Shown piece after piece: positions 17,792 through 27,186 of a stretch of 64,000 bases of DNA (position 1 is the first letter of the stretch; every line of letters begins with the position of its first letter). The notes below the pieces were generated by a model, which worked only from the letters and a program-made list of their open reading frames with translations, was not told the DNA's origin and did no database searches. Source of the DNA: Agromyces ramosus (GTDB lineage Bacteria; Actinomycetota; Actinomycetes; Actinomycetales; Microbacteriaceae); NCBI RefSeq assembly GCF_004216665.1, contig NZ_SGWY01000004.1, positions 62,001-126,000 on the forward strand, given 5' to 3'. Both the position numbers and the translations under genes were made by a program.

Positions 17792-20700
17792 CTAGCGGAT
17801 CACCCTGACCACGACCGACGCGGTGGTGACGTTGCCGGCCTCGTCGGTCGCCGAGTACACGAGCGTGTACACGGCGCCGAGGATGGCCCGCATCCGGAAC
17901 TCGGTGTCGGAGACGATCTGGACCTCGCCGAGGCCGGCGGCCGCCGTCGCCGAGACCAGGTCGACCGACACCGGGCCGCCGGAGTCATCGGTGGCGACGA
18001 CCTCCACCGACACGGCGCGCAGCTTCTTGTTGGGCGGGAAGATCGCGTCGGGCGACGCGGAGAGCGCGAGCTCGGGAGCCGTCGTGTCGGGCGGCGTGAG
18101 GTCGAGTCCCACGACCACCGGGTCGTGGTCGCTCGAGCGGTAGGGGTCGGGCGCCCAGAGGGCGAACTGCGACGCCGACTTGAACTCGCGGTTGTAGTCG
18201 TACAGCGCCGACTCGTCGGAGTTGATCGTCCACGCCCCGGCCCCGGTCACGTCGTCGGCCAGGTCGGTGCCCGCCATCGCGTAGTCGAGGTACCCGAGTT
18301 CGCCGTCGAAGTTGTACGAGTAGGCGTGCTCGCCGTGCTCACGGAGCTCGAGGTCGGTGTAGCCTGCGGTCCGCAGCGCATCGATCGGGTCCTCGTGGTC
18401 GTACGAGTTCAGGTCGCCGATGATCAGCTCGCGGCCGACGGTGCCCTGGCGGGTCGGGTCGCCCTGGAGCCACTCGGCCAGTGCCTCGGCGGCGGCGACG
18501 CGGGTCAGGTTGCAGTTGCCCTGGCCGTCGCCGGTATCGGGGTCTCCGAGCGCGTCGCAGTCCGAGCCCTTCGACTTCAGGTGGTTGACGACGACGGTCA
18601 CCTCGCCGCCGACCTCGAGGTCGGTGAACGTCTGCGCGAGGGCCGGCCGGTTGTTCGCCGCGAAGTCGGGGTCGACGGTCGAGTCGAGCACCGCGAAGGG
18701 CCCGACGGGGGCCACCTCGGCCGGCTGGTAGATCAGTGCCGTCGTGATGGCATCCGTGCCGAGCTTCGGCGTGTGGAGCGCCGCATACCTCCCGGGCGTG
18801 GTCGCCGCGTTGAGGGCCCCGACGAGTGCGTCGAGGGCGACGCCGGCGTTGTTCTCGATCTCGATGAGCCCGAAGACGTCGGCGTCGATCGCGGCGAGGG
18901 CCGCGACGATCTTCGCCTCCTGGCGGTCGAACTCCTCCTGGTCGTTCGCGCCGCGCTGGTCGCCGGGGACGTTCGGCTGGTCGAGCGTCGTGAAGTAGTT
19001 CAGCACGTTGAAGCTCGCGACCGTCGTCGTGCCGCCGACCTCGGGCACCGCGGGACGCGGGTTGGCGGAGACGTCGGCGCCCTGCGTGGGCTGGATGCGC
19101 CAGACGTCGAACCTCCAGTCGAGGATGCCGGTCGCGTTCGTCACGAGGTCGCCGCTGCGCACGCTGTTGTCCCGGGTGAACGCCCCGCCGTTCGGGTGGC
19201 GGAGGGGATCCGGATTCTGGACGCCCCGTCCGTCGTCGAGCCAGATCCGCTCCTCGAGCTGCTTCGCGATGAGCGCCGTGCGCTCGGGCGAGCCGGGCTC
19301 GACGACCGCGGTCGGCTGGAACTGGCGGCCGAGGCCGAGCGACAGCTCGCCGAACCGGGGGTACGTGAACAGGTCGAGGACCGCGAGCGACTGCGGGAGG
19401 ACCACGCGCGTGCCCTCGAGCGACTCGCGGAGCTCGTCGGTGGCGGGCATCTGCAGGGCGACCGGCTGCGGCAGCGCGGCGCCGGAGGCGCACACGTCGG
19501 CGTCGCCGACGGTGATCTCGGTCAGCCCGTTGAACTCGCTCACCGCCCCGCGGACGTGCACCACATCGCCGGCGGACACGTCGAGGCCGTCGGGCGAGTA
19601 GACGAAGATGCCGTCGGACGTGGCGGAGTCGCCATCCCCGCCGTCCTGCACGTAATAGCCGTTCAGGGCACCCCCACCCTGGAAGTCGCCGGTCACCACA
19701 CCCTCGACGTCGACGGTCGACCCGGCGACCGTCGAGGCCGGGCCGGATCCCTGCACCGACCCGATCGTCACGACCTCCGCCTCGCACAGGTCCTCGACGA
19801 CCTCGACGAGCGCGTTCGCCGCACCCGGGGTGTTGAGAGCCTCGCCGAGCACCGGCGTGCCGGTGAGGTCGGGGAGTCCGGCGAGGTCGAAGTCGTTGCG
19901 CACCCAGTCGGCCGGCGAGCCGGTGTCGGTGCCATCGGGGATGCGAGACGCGCCACCGGGAGCGTGGTCGCCGAACGTGCCGTCGCCCGCGTCGAGCACG
20001 GTGCCGCCGTAGGTCACATCGCTCGGAGCGCCGTCCCAGACCGCGACGGCGTCGACGACGTCGAACGCGTGGCCCGGGTCGAGCACACCGTCGTCCTCAA
20101 CGTCGAGGTCGTCGCCGACGGCTCCGGTGAAGCCGTTCACGACGAGCAACGAGATGCTCCCGTCCTCGAGGGTGCCGGCTGCCAGCTCCACGAGGTACCG
20201 TCCGTCGGCGTCGGCGGTTCCGAGCGCGATCACCTCGTCGACGGTGCCGATGGCCGAACCGGCATCGCCCTCCACCTCGAGCACCACGGAGCCCGACAGG
20301 TCGGCGCCGGCGTCCTCGAGCAGTTCGAGGTACTCGACGTCGGGGTCGACCGTGTCCGCCGAGAACTCGTTGATGATCGGGGTCGGGGGATCGGGGACGG
20401 TACCGTCGCAGTCCGAGGTGTGGGCACCGAGCCCGTCGAAGGCGTCCTGGGCGAATCCGATCCATTCCGCAGCCGGGTCGAACGAGTCGGAGGGATTCGA
20501 GTCACCCGCGCATACCGTCGCCACACGACGCAGGGTGTTGTCAGCGGTCGAGGTGAGCCCGGTGCCCCACTCGGTGCCCGGGTCCACACCGAGCTGACCG
20601 ATCGAATCGACGACGGTGTCGCCGCGCAGGAGCATGATCGCGTCATCGCCGTTGAAGAAGCTCGTCGTGCTCGTCTGGTCGGCCGCAGCGAGGACGTTGG

Positions 20701-21013
20701 GGCCCGCCGTCGACTGGGCGAGCACGTGCACGCCCCCCGCGGCGACCGTGCCGGTGAGGGGGATGTTCGCGACGCTCGTGCCGCCGTTGAACGACATGCG
20801 CACCGAATACGCGCCCGCCGTGAGATCGACCGACCCGGATGTCGGATTCGCGATCTCCAGCGCCTTGTTGAACGAGCTGCCCTCGATGTACTCGGAGATG
20901 AGCAGCTCGGTGGGCGCGGCCGCCACCGCGGCAGAGGGGGCCGTCGCCAAGCCGGCGGTGGCGAGCGCCGCCGTGACGACGGTGACGGTGAGGCGGCGGA
21001 CGGACCGGTGCAT
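17792..21013 (-). CDS. Secreted ExeM/NucH-family extracellular nuclease
   Basis: A 1073-residue exported protein. The Sec signal peptide is RRLTVTVVTAALATAGLATAPSAAVA-like, cleaved near residue 30. Residues about 35-160 form a lamin-tail domain (LLISEYIEGSSFNKALEI). A second lamin-tail-like segment begins near INEFSADTVDPDVEYLEL. An OB-fold of the YhcR/NucH type spans about 400-510. The endonuclease/exonuclease/phosphatase domain runs from about 655 (VASFNVLNYF, LIEIENN) to about 960 (SSDHDPVVVGLDL). A beta-sandwich, HYR-like tail ends the protein. Predicted role: metal-dependent degradation of extracellular DNA for nutrients or biofilm turnover. ATG 21013 is chosen because AGGGAG precedes it at six bases and the signal peptide starts there; upstream codons extend an implausible leader. 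Confidence 0.88.
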   Translation of the reverse strand: MHRSVRRLTVTVVTAALATAGLATAPSAAVAAAPTELLISEYIEGSSFNKALEIANPTSGSVDLTAGAYSVRMSFNGGTSVANIPLTGTVAAGGVHVLAQSTAGPNVLAAADQTSTTSFFNGDDAIMLLRGDTVVDSIGQLGVDPGTEWGTGLTSTADNTLRRVATVCAGDSNPSDSFDPAAEWIGFAQDAFDGLGAHTSDCDGTVPDPPTPIINEFSADTVDPDVEYLELLEDAGADLSGSVVLEVEGDAGSAIGTVDEVIALGTADADGRYLVELAAGTLEDGSISLLVVNGFTGAVGDDLDVEDDGVLDPGHAFDVVDAVAVWDGAPSDVTYGGTVLDAGDGTFGDHAPGGASRIPDGTDTGSPADWVRNDFDLAGLPDLTGTPVLGEALNTPGAANALVEVVEDLCEAEVVTIGSVQGSGPASTVAGSTVDVEGVVTGDFQGGGALNGYYVQDGGDGDSATSDGIFVYSPDGLDVSAGDVVHVRGAVSEFNGLTEITVGDADVCASGAALPQPVALQMPATDELRESLEGTRVVLPQSLAVLDLFTYPRFGELSLGLGRQFQPTAVVEPGSPERTALIAKQLEERIWLDDGRGVQNPDPLRHPNGGAFTRDNSVRSGDLVTNATGILDWRFDVWRIQPTQGADVSANPRPAVPEVGGTTTVASFNVLNYFTTLDQPNVPGDQRGANDQEEFDRQEAKIVAALAAIDADVFGLIEIENNAGVALDALVGALNAATTPGRYAALHTPKLGTDAITTALIYQPAEVAPVGPFAVLDSTVDPDFAANNRPALAQTFTDLEVGGEVTVVVNHLKSKGSDCDALGDPDTGDGQGNCNLTRVAAAEALAEWLQGDPTRQGTVGRELIIGDLNSYDHEDPIDALRTAGYTDLELREHGEHAYSYNFDGELGYLDYAMAGTDLADDVTGAGAWTINSDESALYDYNREFKSASQFALWAPDPYRSSDHDPVVVGLDLTPPDTTAPELALSASPDAIFPPNKKLRAVSVEVVATDDSGGPVSVDLVSATAAAGLGEVQIVSDTEFRMRAILGAVYTLVYSATDEAGNVTTASVVVRVIR

Positions 21014-21227
21014 GGCGGCTCCCTGCTTCGCGCCCGGGTGCCGTTCGGATCCCCGGATCGCGGTCAGACTATGCGAGCCATCGGATGCGGCGGAAGGGCA
21101 CCCCGGCGAAGTTCCGGTGAACGCGCTCGAATGTGCACGAGCGGTAGCCGGGATCCCACATGTGAGCACGGGCGCGGGCCGCGCGGCATCCGTCGTCGAG
21201 CCGCGAGCGACGCCCGGTGCATCCGCC

Positions 21228-22028
21228 CTACCGCCGCTGCTGCTCGGACCCCGACAGACGCTGGGCGATGTAGATGGGGATGATCGACACCACGACCAGC
21301 ACCACGGCGATCACCGAGACGATCGGCGCCTGGTTGGGCCGGAACATGTTGTTCAGGATGAAGATCGGCAGCGTCGTCACCCCCGAGCCGGCGGTGAAGG
21401 TCGTGACGATGATCTCGTCGAACGAGAGGGCGAACGCGAGCAGGCCGCCGGCGAGGAGCGCCGATCGCAGCTGCGGGAAGGTGATGAGGCGGAAGGTCGT
21501 CCACACGCCGGCGCCGAGGTCGGCCGACGCCTCCTCGAGGTTCGTTCCCTGGCGCCGCAGGCGCGCGATCACGTTGTTGAAGACCGTCACGATGCAGAAC
21601 GTGGCGTGCGCGATCACCACCGTCCAGATCGAGAGCGGGACTCCCATGATCGTGCGGAAGAAGTTGTTGAGCGCGATACCGGTGATGATGCCCGGCAGTG
21701 CGATCGGCAGGATGATCAGCAGGCTGATCGCGTCGCGGCCGAAGAACGAGAACCGCTGCAACGCGAGCGAGATGAGCGTGCCGAGCACGAGCGAGATGAT
21801 CGTGGCGATCACCGCGATCTGCACGCTGGTCCACACGGCCTCCATGGCACCGGCGCTCTGGAACGCGCGGCCCCACCACTCGAGCGTGAAGCCGGGCGGC
21901 GGCCACGTGAGCGACGTCGACGTGGAGAACGAGTTCACGAGCACGACGAACAGCGGCACGTAGACGATCACGAGGATGAGGCCCGTGACGATGCCGAGCG
22001 TCGTGCGGGAGAGTCGAGAGAGTCGCAT
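21228..22028 (-). CDS. potC: ABC transporter permease (PotC-like)
   Basis: A 266-residue permease with six helices. It begins with a short basic N-terminus and helix VTGLILVIVYVPLFVVLVNSFS. The family hallmark of polyamine permeases is seen in FTLEWWGRAF, and the coupling loop reads NLEEASADLGAGVWTTFRLITFPQL. Last gene of a four-gene operon read potA, potD, potB, potC, nine bases after potB. Together with PotB it would form the channel for spermidine/putrescine or a related cationic amine. Substrate assignment rests on family likeness. Confidence 0.88.
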   Translation of the reverse strand: MRLSRLSRTTLGIVTGLILVIVYVPLFVVLVNSFSTSTSLTWPPPGFTLEWWGRAFQSAGAMEAVWTSVQIAVIATIISLVLGTLISLALQRFSFFGRDAISLLIILPIALPGIITGIALNNFFRTIMGVPLSIWTVVIAHATFCIVTVFNNVIARLRRQGTNLEEASADLGAGVWTTFRLITFPQLRSALLAGGLLAFALSFDEIIVTTFTAGSGVTTLPIFILNNMFRPNQAPIVSVIAVVLVVVSIIPIYIAQRLSGSEQQRR

Positions 22029-22037
22029 CCGTCGCCC

Positions 22038-22988
22038 CTAGAGGTTGTCGAGGGCGCCGGTGCGGCGCACGAGGAAGAGGTAGCCGAAGATGATCACGAT
22101 CGGGATGAGCGCGATCGCCGAGGCGAGGGGCAGGTTGTTCGCGGCGCCGACGTTCGTGTAGACGAGGTTTCCGAGCATCTGGTTCGCGCCGCCGACGATG
22201 TTCACGGTGATGTAGTCGCCGAGCGAGAGCGAGAAGCTGAAGATCGTGCCGGCGATGATCGCGGGCAGCACGAGCGGGAACACGACCAGGCGAATGGTCG
22301 GCCAGGTGCGACCGCCGAGGTCGGCCGAGGCCTCCAGCAGCGAGTCGGGAACGCGCTCGAGTCCCGCGTAGATCGGGAGGATCACGTAGGGCAGCCAGAG
22401 GTACGACAGGGTGATGATCGTGGCCGGCAGTCCGTAGCCGGGCGTGCTGCCGCCGAACGGCGCGACGAGCCACTCGAGGATGCCGTCCTGCGAGAGCACC
22501 GACCGCCAGGCGTAGGCCTTCACGAGGTAGCTCGCCCAGAGCGGGGTGAGCACCGCGATCACGAGGATGCGCTGCATCCGCGGCGTCGCCACCTTCGCCA
22601 TGAAGAAGGCGATCGGCAGCGCGAGGACCACGTCGATGAGGGTCACGAGCAGGGCGACGCCCAGCGTGCGCAGCGTCACCGTCTGGTACAGCGAGCCGGT
22701 GAGCACGGTGATGATGTTGTCGAGCGTCCACTCCTGGCTGATCTCGCCGGTGAAGCTGTCGACGGTCCAGAACGCGGTGACGAGCAGCAGCACGAGCGCG
22801 ACGATGTAGACGACGCCCAGCCAGAAGAGCGGCGCGCCGAGCAGCAGCGCGAGCCGCGTGCGCGGGTGGGTGCTGAGGAAGACGGATGCCGCGCGCGCCG
22901 CCGTGCGGCGGGGCCGCGGCACGGGCGAGTGCGTGCGGTCGGGCGCCGGCACGGGTGCTCCGGGCGGTGCGGGGGCGTGCGTCGTCAT
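22038..22988 (-). CDS. potB: ABC transporter permease (PotB-like)
   Basis: A 316-residue permease. A Pro-rich cytoplasmic N-terminus of about 45 residues precedes the first helix (LFWLGVVYIVALVLLLV). The large first periplasmic loop (FTGEISQEWTLDNIITVL), and the coupling loop DSLLEASADLGGRTWPTIRLVVFPL are typical of PotB/PotH. It lies between the binding protein and PotC in one transcriptional unit, with a 123-base gap containing a hairpin before it. Confidence 0.88.
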   Translation of the reverse strand: MTTHAPAPPGAPVPAPDRTHSPVPRPRRTAARAASVFLSTHPRTRLALLLGAPLFWLGVVYIVALVLLLVTAFWTVDSFTGEISQEWTLDNIITVLTGSLYQTVTLRTLGVALLVTLIDVVLALPIAFFMAKVATPRMQRILVIAVLTPLWASYLVKAYAWRSVLSQDGILEWLVAPFGGSTPGYGLPATIITLSYLWLPYVILPIYAGLERVPDSLLEASADLGGRTWPTIRLVVFPLVLPAIIAGTIFSFSLSLGDYITVNIVGGANQMLGNLVYTNVGAANNLPLASAIALIPIVIIFGYLFLVRRTGALDNL

Positions 22989-23024
22989 GCGTGGTCCTGT
23001 CGTGTCGAACGGGGTTCTGCGGGC

Positions 23025-23056
23025 CGAGGAGCCGCGTCGGGTGCGCGGGCTCCTCG
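23025..23056 (-). terminator. Hairpin between potD and potB
   Basis: CGAGGAGCC (23025-23033) pairs perfectly with GGCTCCTCG (23048-23056) around a 14-base loop. It follows the potD stop within the operon. As with the first importer here, it may attenuate permease expression or stabilise the binding-protein mRNA. No T tract. Confidence 0.5.
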
Positions 23057-23111
23057 ACCCGCAGGGGTGGGGCGGCCTCGTCGGGCCGGGCCGCTCCGGG
23101 TCAGGGCCGGG

Positions 23112-24293
23112 TCAGCCCTTGATCTCCTGCCACGCCTCGGTCCAGGCGGCGTAGTCGGTGCACTGCACGTCGGTGCGTCCGTCGAGGCACTCCTCGATGG
23201 GCGTCGACCAGTACCAGATCTGCGACGCGTAGTCGGCGTCTCCGGCGTGGTACGCCTCGCAGTCCTCGCGGTAGTCGCAGGCCTCGTCGCTCGACGGCGC
23301 CTCGCCGAAGTACGACGTGGCCGCCGCGTTCGCCTCGGGGCTCGCGATGTAGTCGAGCCACGCGTAGGCGCAGTTCGGGTTCTTCGACTCGGACGAGATC
23401 ATCCAGGTGTCCGACCATCCGGTGGTGCCCTCGTCGGGGAGCACGACCTGGGTGGTCGCCCCCTCGCTCTCGAGCACGTTCTGGATGACCTGCCAGCTCG
23501 TGCCGACGACCGTGTCGCCGGTCGTGAACGCCTGGATCTCCTTGAGGTAGTCCGACCAGTACTCGCCGATGTTCGCGCGCTGCTGCTTCAGCAGGTCGAC
23601 GGCGGCGGCGAGCTGCTCCTCATCGAGGGCGTAGGGGTTCTCGATGCCGAGCTCGGGGCTGTGGGCCATGAGGTAGACCGCGGCATCCGCGATGTAGATC
23701 GGCGAGTCGTACGCCGTCACCTTGCCGGCGTAGTCGCCCGACTTGTCGAACACGACGTCCCACGAGGTGGGCGCCGTCGGGAAGACCTCCGTGTTGTACA
23801 TGAGGAGGTTCGCACCGTAGCCGTGGGGCACGCCGTACGGCACCCCGTCGACGGAGTTCCACGCCTGGTCCTTGAGGAAGGGGTAGATGTTCTCGTAGTT
23901 CGGGATGAGGTCGGTGTTCACGGGAGCCACGTCGCCGGCGGCGACGAGTCGGAGCGAGGCGTCACCCGACGCGGAGACCACGTCGTACTCGCCGGTCTTC
24001 ATGAGGTTGAGCGCCTCGTCGGACGTGCCGAAGGTCTTGGTGCTGACCTCGCAGCCGGTCTCCTCCTCGAAGGGCGTGACCCAGTCGACCGCGGGGTCGT
24101 TCGACCCGTCCTCGACGTAGCCGGGCCACGCGAGCAGCGAGACCTGGCCCTCCATCTCACCGAGCTCGGTGGCGGCCTCGCCGCTGTCCGAGCCGCCGCC
24201 CTGGGCCGTGCCGCACGCCGTGAGCAGCGCGACCGAGGCGATCGCGAGCCCGACGGTGGCGCCACGGCGTACCGTGCGCGGGTTCCGCTTCAT
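23112..24293 (-). CDS. potD: Polyamine-type ABC transporter solute-binding lipoprotein (PotD-like)
   Basis: A 393-residue binding protein. Lipoprotein signal: MKRNPRTVRR, a hydrophobic core, lipobox LTAC. The mature part follows the PotD/PotF pattern: VSLLAWPGYVEDG, FEEETGCEVSTKTFGTSDEALNLMKTGEYDVV, and VPYGVPHGYGANLLMYN. Several paired cysteines occur late (CDYREDCEAY, CLDGRTDVQC), more than in enterobacterial PotD, possibly giving disulfides outside the cell. ATG 24293 has AGGAGAG upstream; the longer frame has no supported start. Ligand predicted to be a polyamine or similar amine. Confidence 0.88.
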   Translation of the reverse strand: MKRNPRTVRRGATVGLAIASVALLTACGTAQGGGSDSGEAATELGEMEGQVSLLAWPGYVEDGSNDPAVDWVTPFEEETGCEVSTKTFGTSDEALNLMKTGEYDVVSASGDASLRLVAAGDVAPVNTDLIPNYENIYPFLKDQAWNSVDGVPYGVPHGYGANLLMYNTEVFPTAPTSWDVVFDKSGDYAGKVTAYDSPIYIADAAVYLMAHSPELGIENPYALDEEQLAAAVDLLKQQRANIGEYWSDYLKEIQAFTTGDTVVGTSWQVIQNVLESEGATTQVVLPDEGTTGWSDTWMISSESKNPNCAYAWLDYIASPEANAAATSYFGEAPSSDEACDYREDCEAYHAGDADYASQIWYWSTPIEECLDGRTDVQCTDYAAWTEAWQEIKG

Positions 24294-24367
24294 GGTTCTC
24301 TCCTGTTTCTCTGTGTGGTGCAGTGTGGTGCAGGTCGGTGTCGCCGCCGAAGCCGCGATCGGATGCC

Positions 24368-25417
24368 TCAGCCCGAGATGCCCGGGAGGACCTCGGTGCC
24401 GAGGGGCACGACGTCGTCGTCGTGCCATGAGACGACGACCCGGTCGCCCCGCTCGTCGTCGTGGGCACGGCCGCGCACGTTCTGCTCGAGCACCGTCACG
24501 CGGGTGCCGTCGTCGAGGTCGACGACGAGCCGCACGCCGCTGCCGAGGTAGATCGCCTCGACCACCGTGCCGTGCACGTTGACGACGCCGTCCCCATCGA
24601 GGCCGTCGTGCGTGACGGTCATCTTCTCGGGGCGCACCGAGTGATGGCCGGCGCGGCCGAGGAGGGCGACCGACCGCTCGTGGTCGAAGAGGTTCGACGT
24701 GCCGACGAAGTCGGCCACGAAGCGCGAGGTCGGGCGCTCGTACAGCTCGTCGGGCGTGCCGAGCTGCTCGATGCGCCCGTTGTTGAACACCGCGATGCGA
24801 TCGGAGAGCGTGAGCGCCTCCTCCTGGTCGTGCGTGACGAAGATGAAGGTGATGCCCAGGTCGCGCTGGATCTCCTTGAGCTCGACCTGCATCTGCTCGC
24901 GGAGCTTGAGGTCGAGCGCGCCGAGCGGCTCGTCGAGGAGGAGCACCTTCGGCTCCACCACCGTGGCGCGGGCGAGCGCGACGCGTTGGCGCTGGCCGCC
25001 CGAGAGCTGCGACGGCTTGCGGCCGGCCAGCTGCTCGAGGCGCACCGAGGCGAGCGCCCGTGCCGCACGTTCGTTGCGCTCCTTCCGGCCGATGCCCCGC
25101 ACCCGCAGTCCGTAGGCGACGTTGTCGATCACGTTCATGTGCGGGAAGAGGGCGTAGTCCTGGAAGACCGTGTTGACGTCGCGGTCGAACGGGGCGCGCT
25201 TCGTGACGTCCTGGCCGAAGAGCTCGATGGTGCCGTCGGTGGGCTGCTCGAAGCCGGCGATGAGCCGCAGCACGGTCGTCTTGCCCGAGCCCGAGGGCCC
25301 CAGCATCGAGAAGAACTCGCCCGCCGCGATCTCGAGGTCGACGTGGTCGACGGCGGTGACGGCGCCGAACTCCTTCGTGAGTCCGGTCAGCCGAATGGCC
25401 GGCTGCTGGTCGGTCAT
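24368..25417 (-). CDS. potA: Polyamine-type ABC transporter ATP-binding protein (PotA-like)
   Basis: A 349-residue ABC ATPase. Motifs: Walker A GPSGSGKTT, Q-loop VFQDYALFPHM, signature LSGGQRQR, Walker B VLLLDEPLGALD, switch FVTHDQEEA, then a TOBE-type C-terminal domain (about 270-349). The short Q-loop motif with YALFPHM marks the PotA/CysA class. First gene of the operon, with GAAGGAG before ATG 25417. The GntR-type gene is divergent, and a palindrome at 25447-25462 overlaps the likely -10 box (TATGAT), so the operon is probably repressed by that regulator. Confidence 0.9.
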   Translation of the reverse strand: MTDQQPAIRLTGLTKEFGAVTAVDHVDLEIAAGEFFSMLGPSGSGKTTVLRLIAGFEQPTDGTIELFGQDVTKRAPFDRDVNTVFQDYALFPHMNVIDNVAYGLRVRGIGRKERNERAARALASVRLEQLAGRKPSQLSGGQRQRVALARATVVEPKVLLLDEPLGALDLKLREQMQVELKEIQRDLGITFIFVTHDQEEALTLSDRIAVFNNGRIEQLGTPDELYERPTSRFVADFVGTSNLFDHERSVALLGRAGHHSVRPEKMTVTHDGLDGDGVVNVHGTVVEAIYLGSGVRLVVDLDDGTRVTVLEQNVRGRAHDDERGDRVVVSWHDDDVVPLGTEVLPGISG

Positions 25418-25446
25418 GACGTCTCCTTCGATGTGCGTGTCTAAAT

Positions 25447-25462
25447 CATATGGATCCAGATG
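25447..25462. promoter_or_regulatory. Palindromic operator between potA and the GntR regulator
   Basis: CATATGGATCCAGATG has the symmetric form CAT-N-TGGATCCA-N-ATG. It overlaps TATGAT (minus strand, 25450-25445), a good -10 box for potA, and lies 75 bases before the GntR start. AT content is well above the surroundings. Size and placement fit a GntR/FadR-type dimer site. Confidence 0.6.
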
Positions 25463-25536
25463 TCTTAATGCAGCCTCCCGTGTTACGGTCTTGTCACAGT
25501 TCCGATGACGGACGAGATCGAATGCCGGGAGGTCGG

Positions 25537-26343
25537 ATGCCGCAGGCCACCGGCCGCGCCGATGCGACGCGCGCGGTCGTCTTCTCGCCGCTCGAGGGCG
25601 CGGGACGTGCCGAGCTCGTCGAGCAGCGCCTCACCGACGCGATCGTGGCCGGCGTGCTGCGCGACGGCGAGCGCCTGCCGAGCGAATCCGAGCTCGCCCG
25701 CAGCCTCGGCGTCGCCGTGGTCACGGCTCGCGAGGCGCTCGTCGCGCTCCGCGACAAGGGCCTCGTGCACACGAAGCGCGGGCGCGACGGCGGCAGCTTC
25801 GTCACGCACGACCGCGACGCGTCGATGCGCATGATCGACGAGCGCGTGCGAGCGCTCAGCCGCATCGAGCTCCGCGACCTCTCGCTGCACTACGCCGCGA
25901 TCGCGGGCATGGCGGCCGAGGTCGCCGCCGATCGTGCCAGCGAGGACGACCTCGCCGGCCTCGTCGAGCTCGACGCCCGCGCCGACCTCGCCACCCCGGG
26001 GGGCGCGCGGCGCGCGGTCGGCCGGTTCCAGCTCGAGATCGCCGCGGTGAGCCAGTCGCCGCGCCTCGTGCACGAAGAGCTGCGGCTCCAGGCTGAGGCG
26101 GGGCCCTTGCTCTGGCTGTGCCTGAGGGAGCAGGATTCTCGTGACCGCAGCCGCACGGCTCGCCTCGAGGTCATCCAGGCGATCCGCACCGTGCAACCCG
26201 AACGTGCACGACGCGCGACCACCGAGCACATCGCCGCGGCCGTTGAGTGGCTCATCGACGAGAAGGTGCGCCTCGAGCAGGCGTCGCCGATCGAGTCCGA
26301 CGAGGCGTCCGCGGCCGCAACACCGGAAGGAGGGAGGCCATGA
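25537..26343 (+). CDS. GntR-family transcriptional regulator (FadR/FCD type)
   Basis: A 268-residue regulator. The winged helix spans about residues 20-90: LVEQRLTDAIVAGVLRDGERLPSESELARSLGV, then AREALVALRDKGLVHTKRGRDGGSFV, a textbook GntR domain. The C-terminal part (about 100-250) is helical like an FCD ligand domain, though the metal-binding His/Asp set is not obvious. Start: ATG 25537, with GGGAGG five bases upstream, preferred over ATG 25522. The stop overlaps the start of the Cache-domain gene (ATGA), so the two proteins are made together. It is divergent from the potADBC operon and likely controls it. Confidence 0.87.
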   Translation: MPQATGRADATRAVVFSPLEGAGRAELVEQRLTDAIVAGVLRDGERLPSESELARSLGVAVVTAREALVALRDKGLVHTKRGRDGGSFVTHDRDASMRMIDERVRALSRIELRDLSLHYAAIAGMAAEVAADRASEDDLAGLVELDARADLATPGGARRAVGRFQLEIAAVSQSPRLVHEELRLQAEAGPLLWLCLREQDSRDRSRTARLEVIQAIRTVQPERARRATTEHIAAAVEWLIDEKVRLEQASPIESDEASAAATPEGGRP

Positions 26344-27149
26344 GCGTCACCGTCGACGTCACCGCCGAGCACATCGCCCGGCGCATCGCCTCCACGATCG
26401 ACCCCGTCTTCGCCATGATCGACGGGTGGCGCGACGTCCTCGAGCGCGAGCTCTCGGGCCCCCTCGCCGGCGCGCTGACCGGCAGCACCGAGCCGACCGC
26501 CGCGACCCTCGATCCCGTCGTGGCCGCGCTCGTGAGCGCCGAGCTCGAGCGCGACGGCACGCTCATCACGGGCGCCGGCTTCGTCGCCGCGCCGGGGTTC
26601 CTCGTCGACGCGCCGTGGCATCTCGCGTGGTGGCTGAGCGGCTCGAACACGTTCGGCGCCGGGCCCGACCCCAGGCTGCGGCGCCTCGAGGCCGTGAGCG
26701 ATCCCGATTCCGAGCAGTTCCGCGACTACACGACCCTCGAGTGGTGGCGGGTCCCGGCACGCACGGGCACCCGGCACCTCACCGGCCCCTATGTCGATTA
26801 CCTCTGCACCGACGACTACACCGTGACGATCACCACGCCGGTGCGGGTCGGCGGCGAGATGGCCGGTCTCGTGGGCACCGACCTGTACGTGGCGCGCCTC
26901 GAGCAGGTGCTGCTGCCGGTGATCCGCGAGTCGGGGCATCCGTGCACCCTCGTGAACGCGTCGGGCCGCATCGTCGCGTCCACCGACGCCCGGCGGGCGA
27001 CGGGCGCGCTGCTGCGCCTCGACGGACTGGCCGAGGCGCTCACCCCGCTGCGCGATGCCGTCACGGTGACGGATGCCACGAGCCTGCCCGGCGGCGAGGC
27101 GGTCGTGCCGTGCGGCGACACCTCGCTCGCGCTGGTGCTCGAGGCCTGA
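26340..27149 (+). CDS. Soluble Cache-domain protein coupled to the GntR regulator
   Basis: A 269-residue protein with no signal peptide or transmembrane helix. The sequence follows the Cache/PDC sensor pattern: an N-terminal amphipathic helix (HIARRIASTIDPVFAMIDGW), a helix-strand section with GTLITGAGFVAAPGF, a central ligand-pocket segment (FRDYTTLEWWRVPARTGTRHLTGPYVDYLCTDDYTVTITTPVRV), and a second half ending VNASGRIVAS. Cache domains are normally extracellular parts of membrane receptors; here the domain stands alone in the cytoplasm. Coupling to a GntR regulator and to a polyamine importer suggests it senses or buffers the imported amine, or modulates the regulator. Function unproven. 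Confidence 0.72.
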   Translation: MSVTVDVTAEHIARRIASTIDPVFAMIDGWRDVLERELSGPLAGALTGSTEPTAATLDPVVAALVSAELERDGTLITGAGFVAAPGFLVDAPWHLAWWLSGSNTFGAGPDPRLRRLEAVSDPDSEQFRDYTTLEWWRVPARTGTRHLTGPYVDYLCTDDYTVTITTPVRVGGEMAGLVGTDLYVARLEQVLLPVIRESGHPCTLVNASGRIVASTDARRATGALLRLDGLAEALTPLRDAVTVTDATSLPGGEAVVPCGDTSLALVLEA

Positions 27150-27186
27150 ACCCCGACTCTCGCGGCCGGGCCGGCGAGGTCGTCGG

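Noticed and set aside
17738-21283. Plus-strand open frame of about 1180 codons opposite the nuclease gene
   Set aside because: It is antisense to a gene with clear signal peptide and domain motifs. Its composition (Val/Arg/Asp/His rich, no motifs) is what the complementary frame of GC-rich coding DNA gives.
21274-24551. Plus-strand open frames across the potADBC operon
   Set aside because: Antisense to four genes with complete ABC-transporter motifs.
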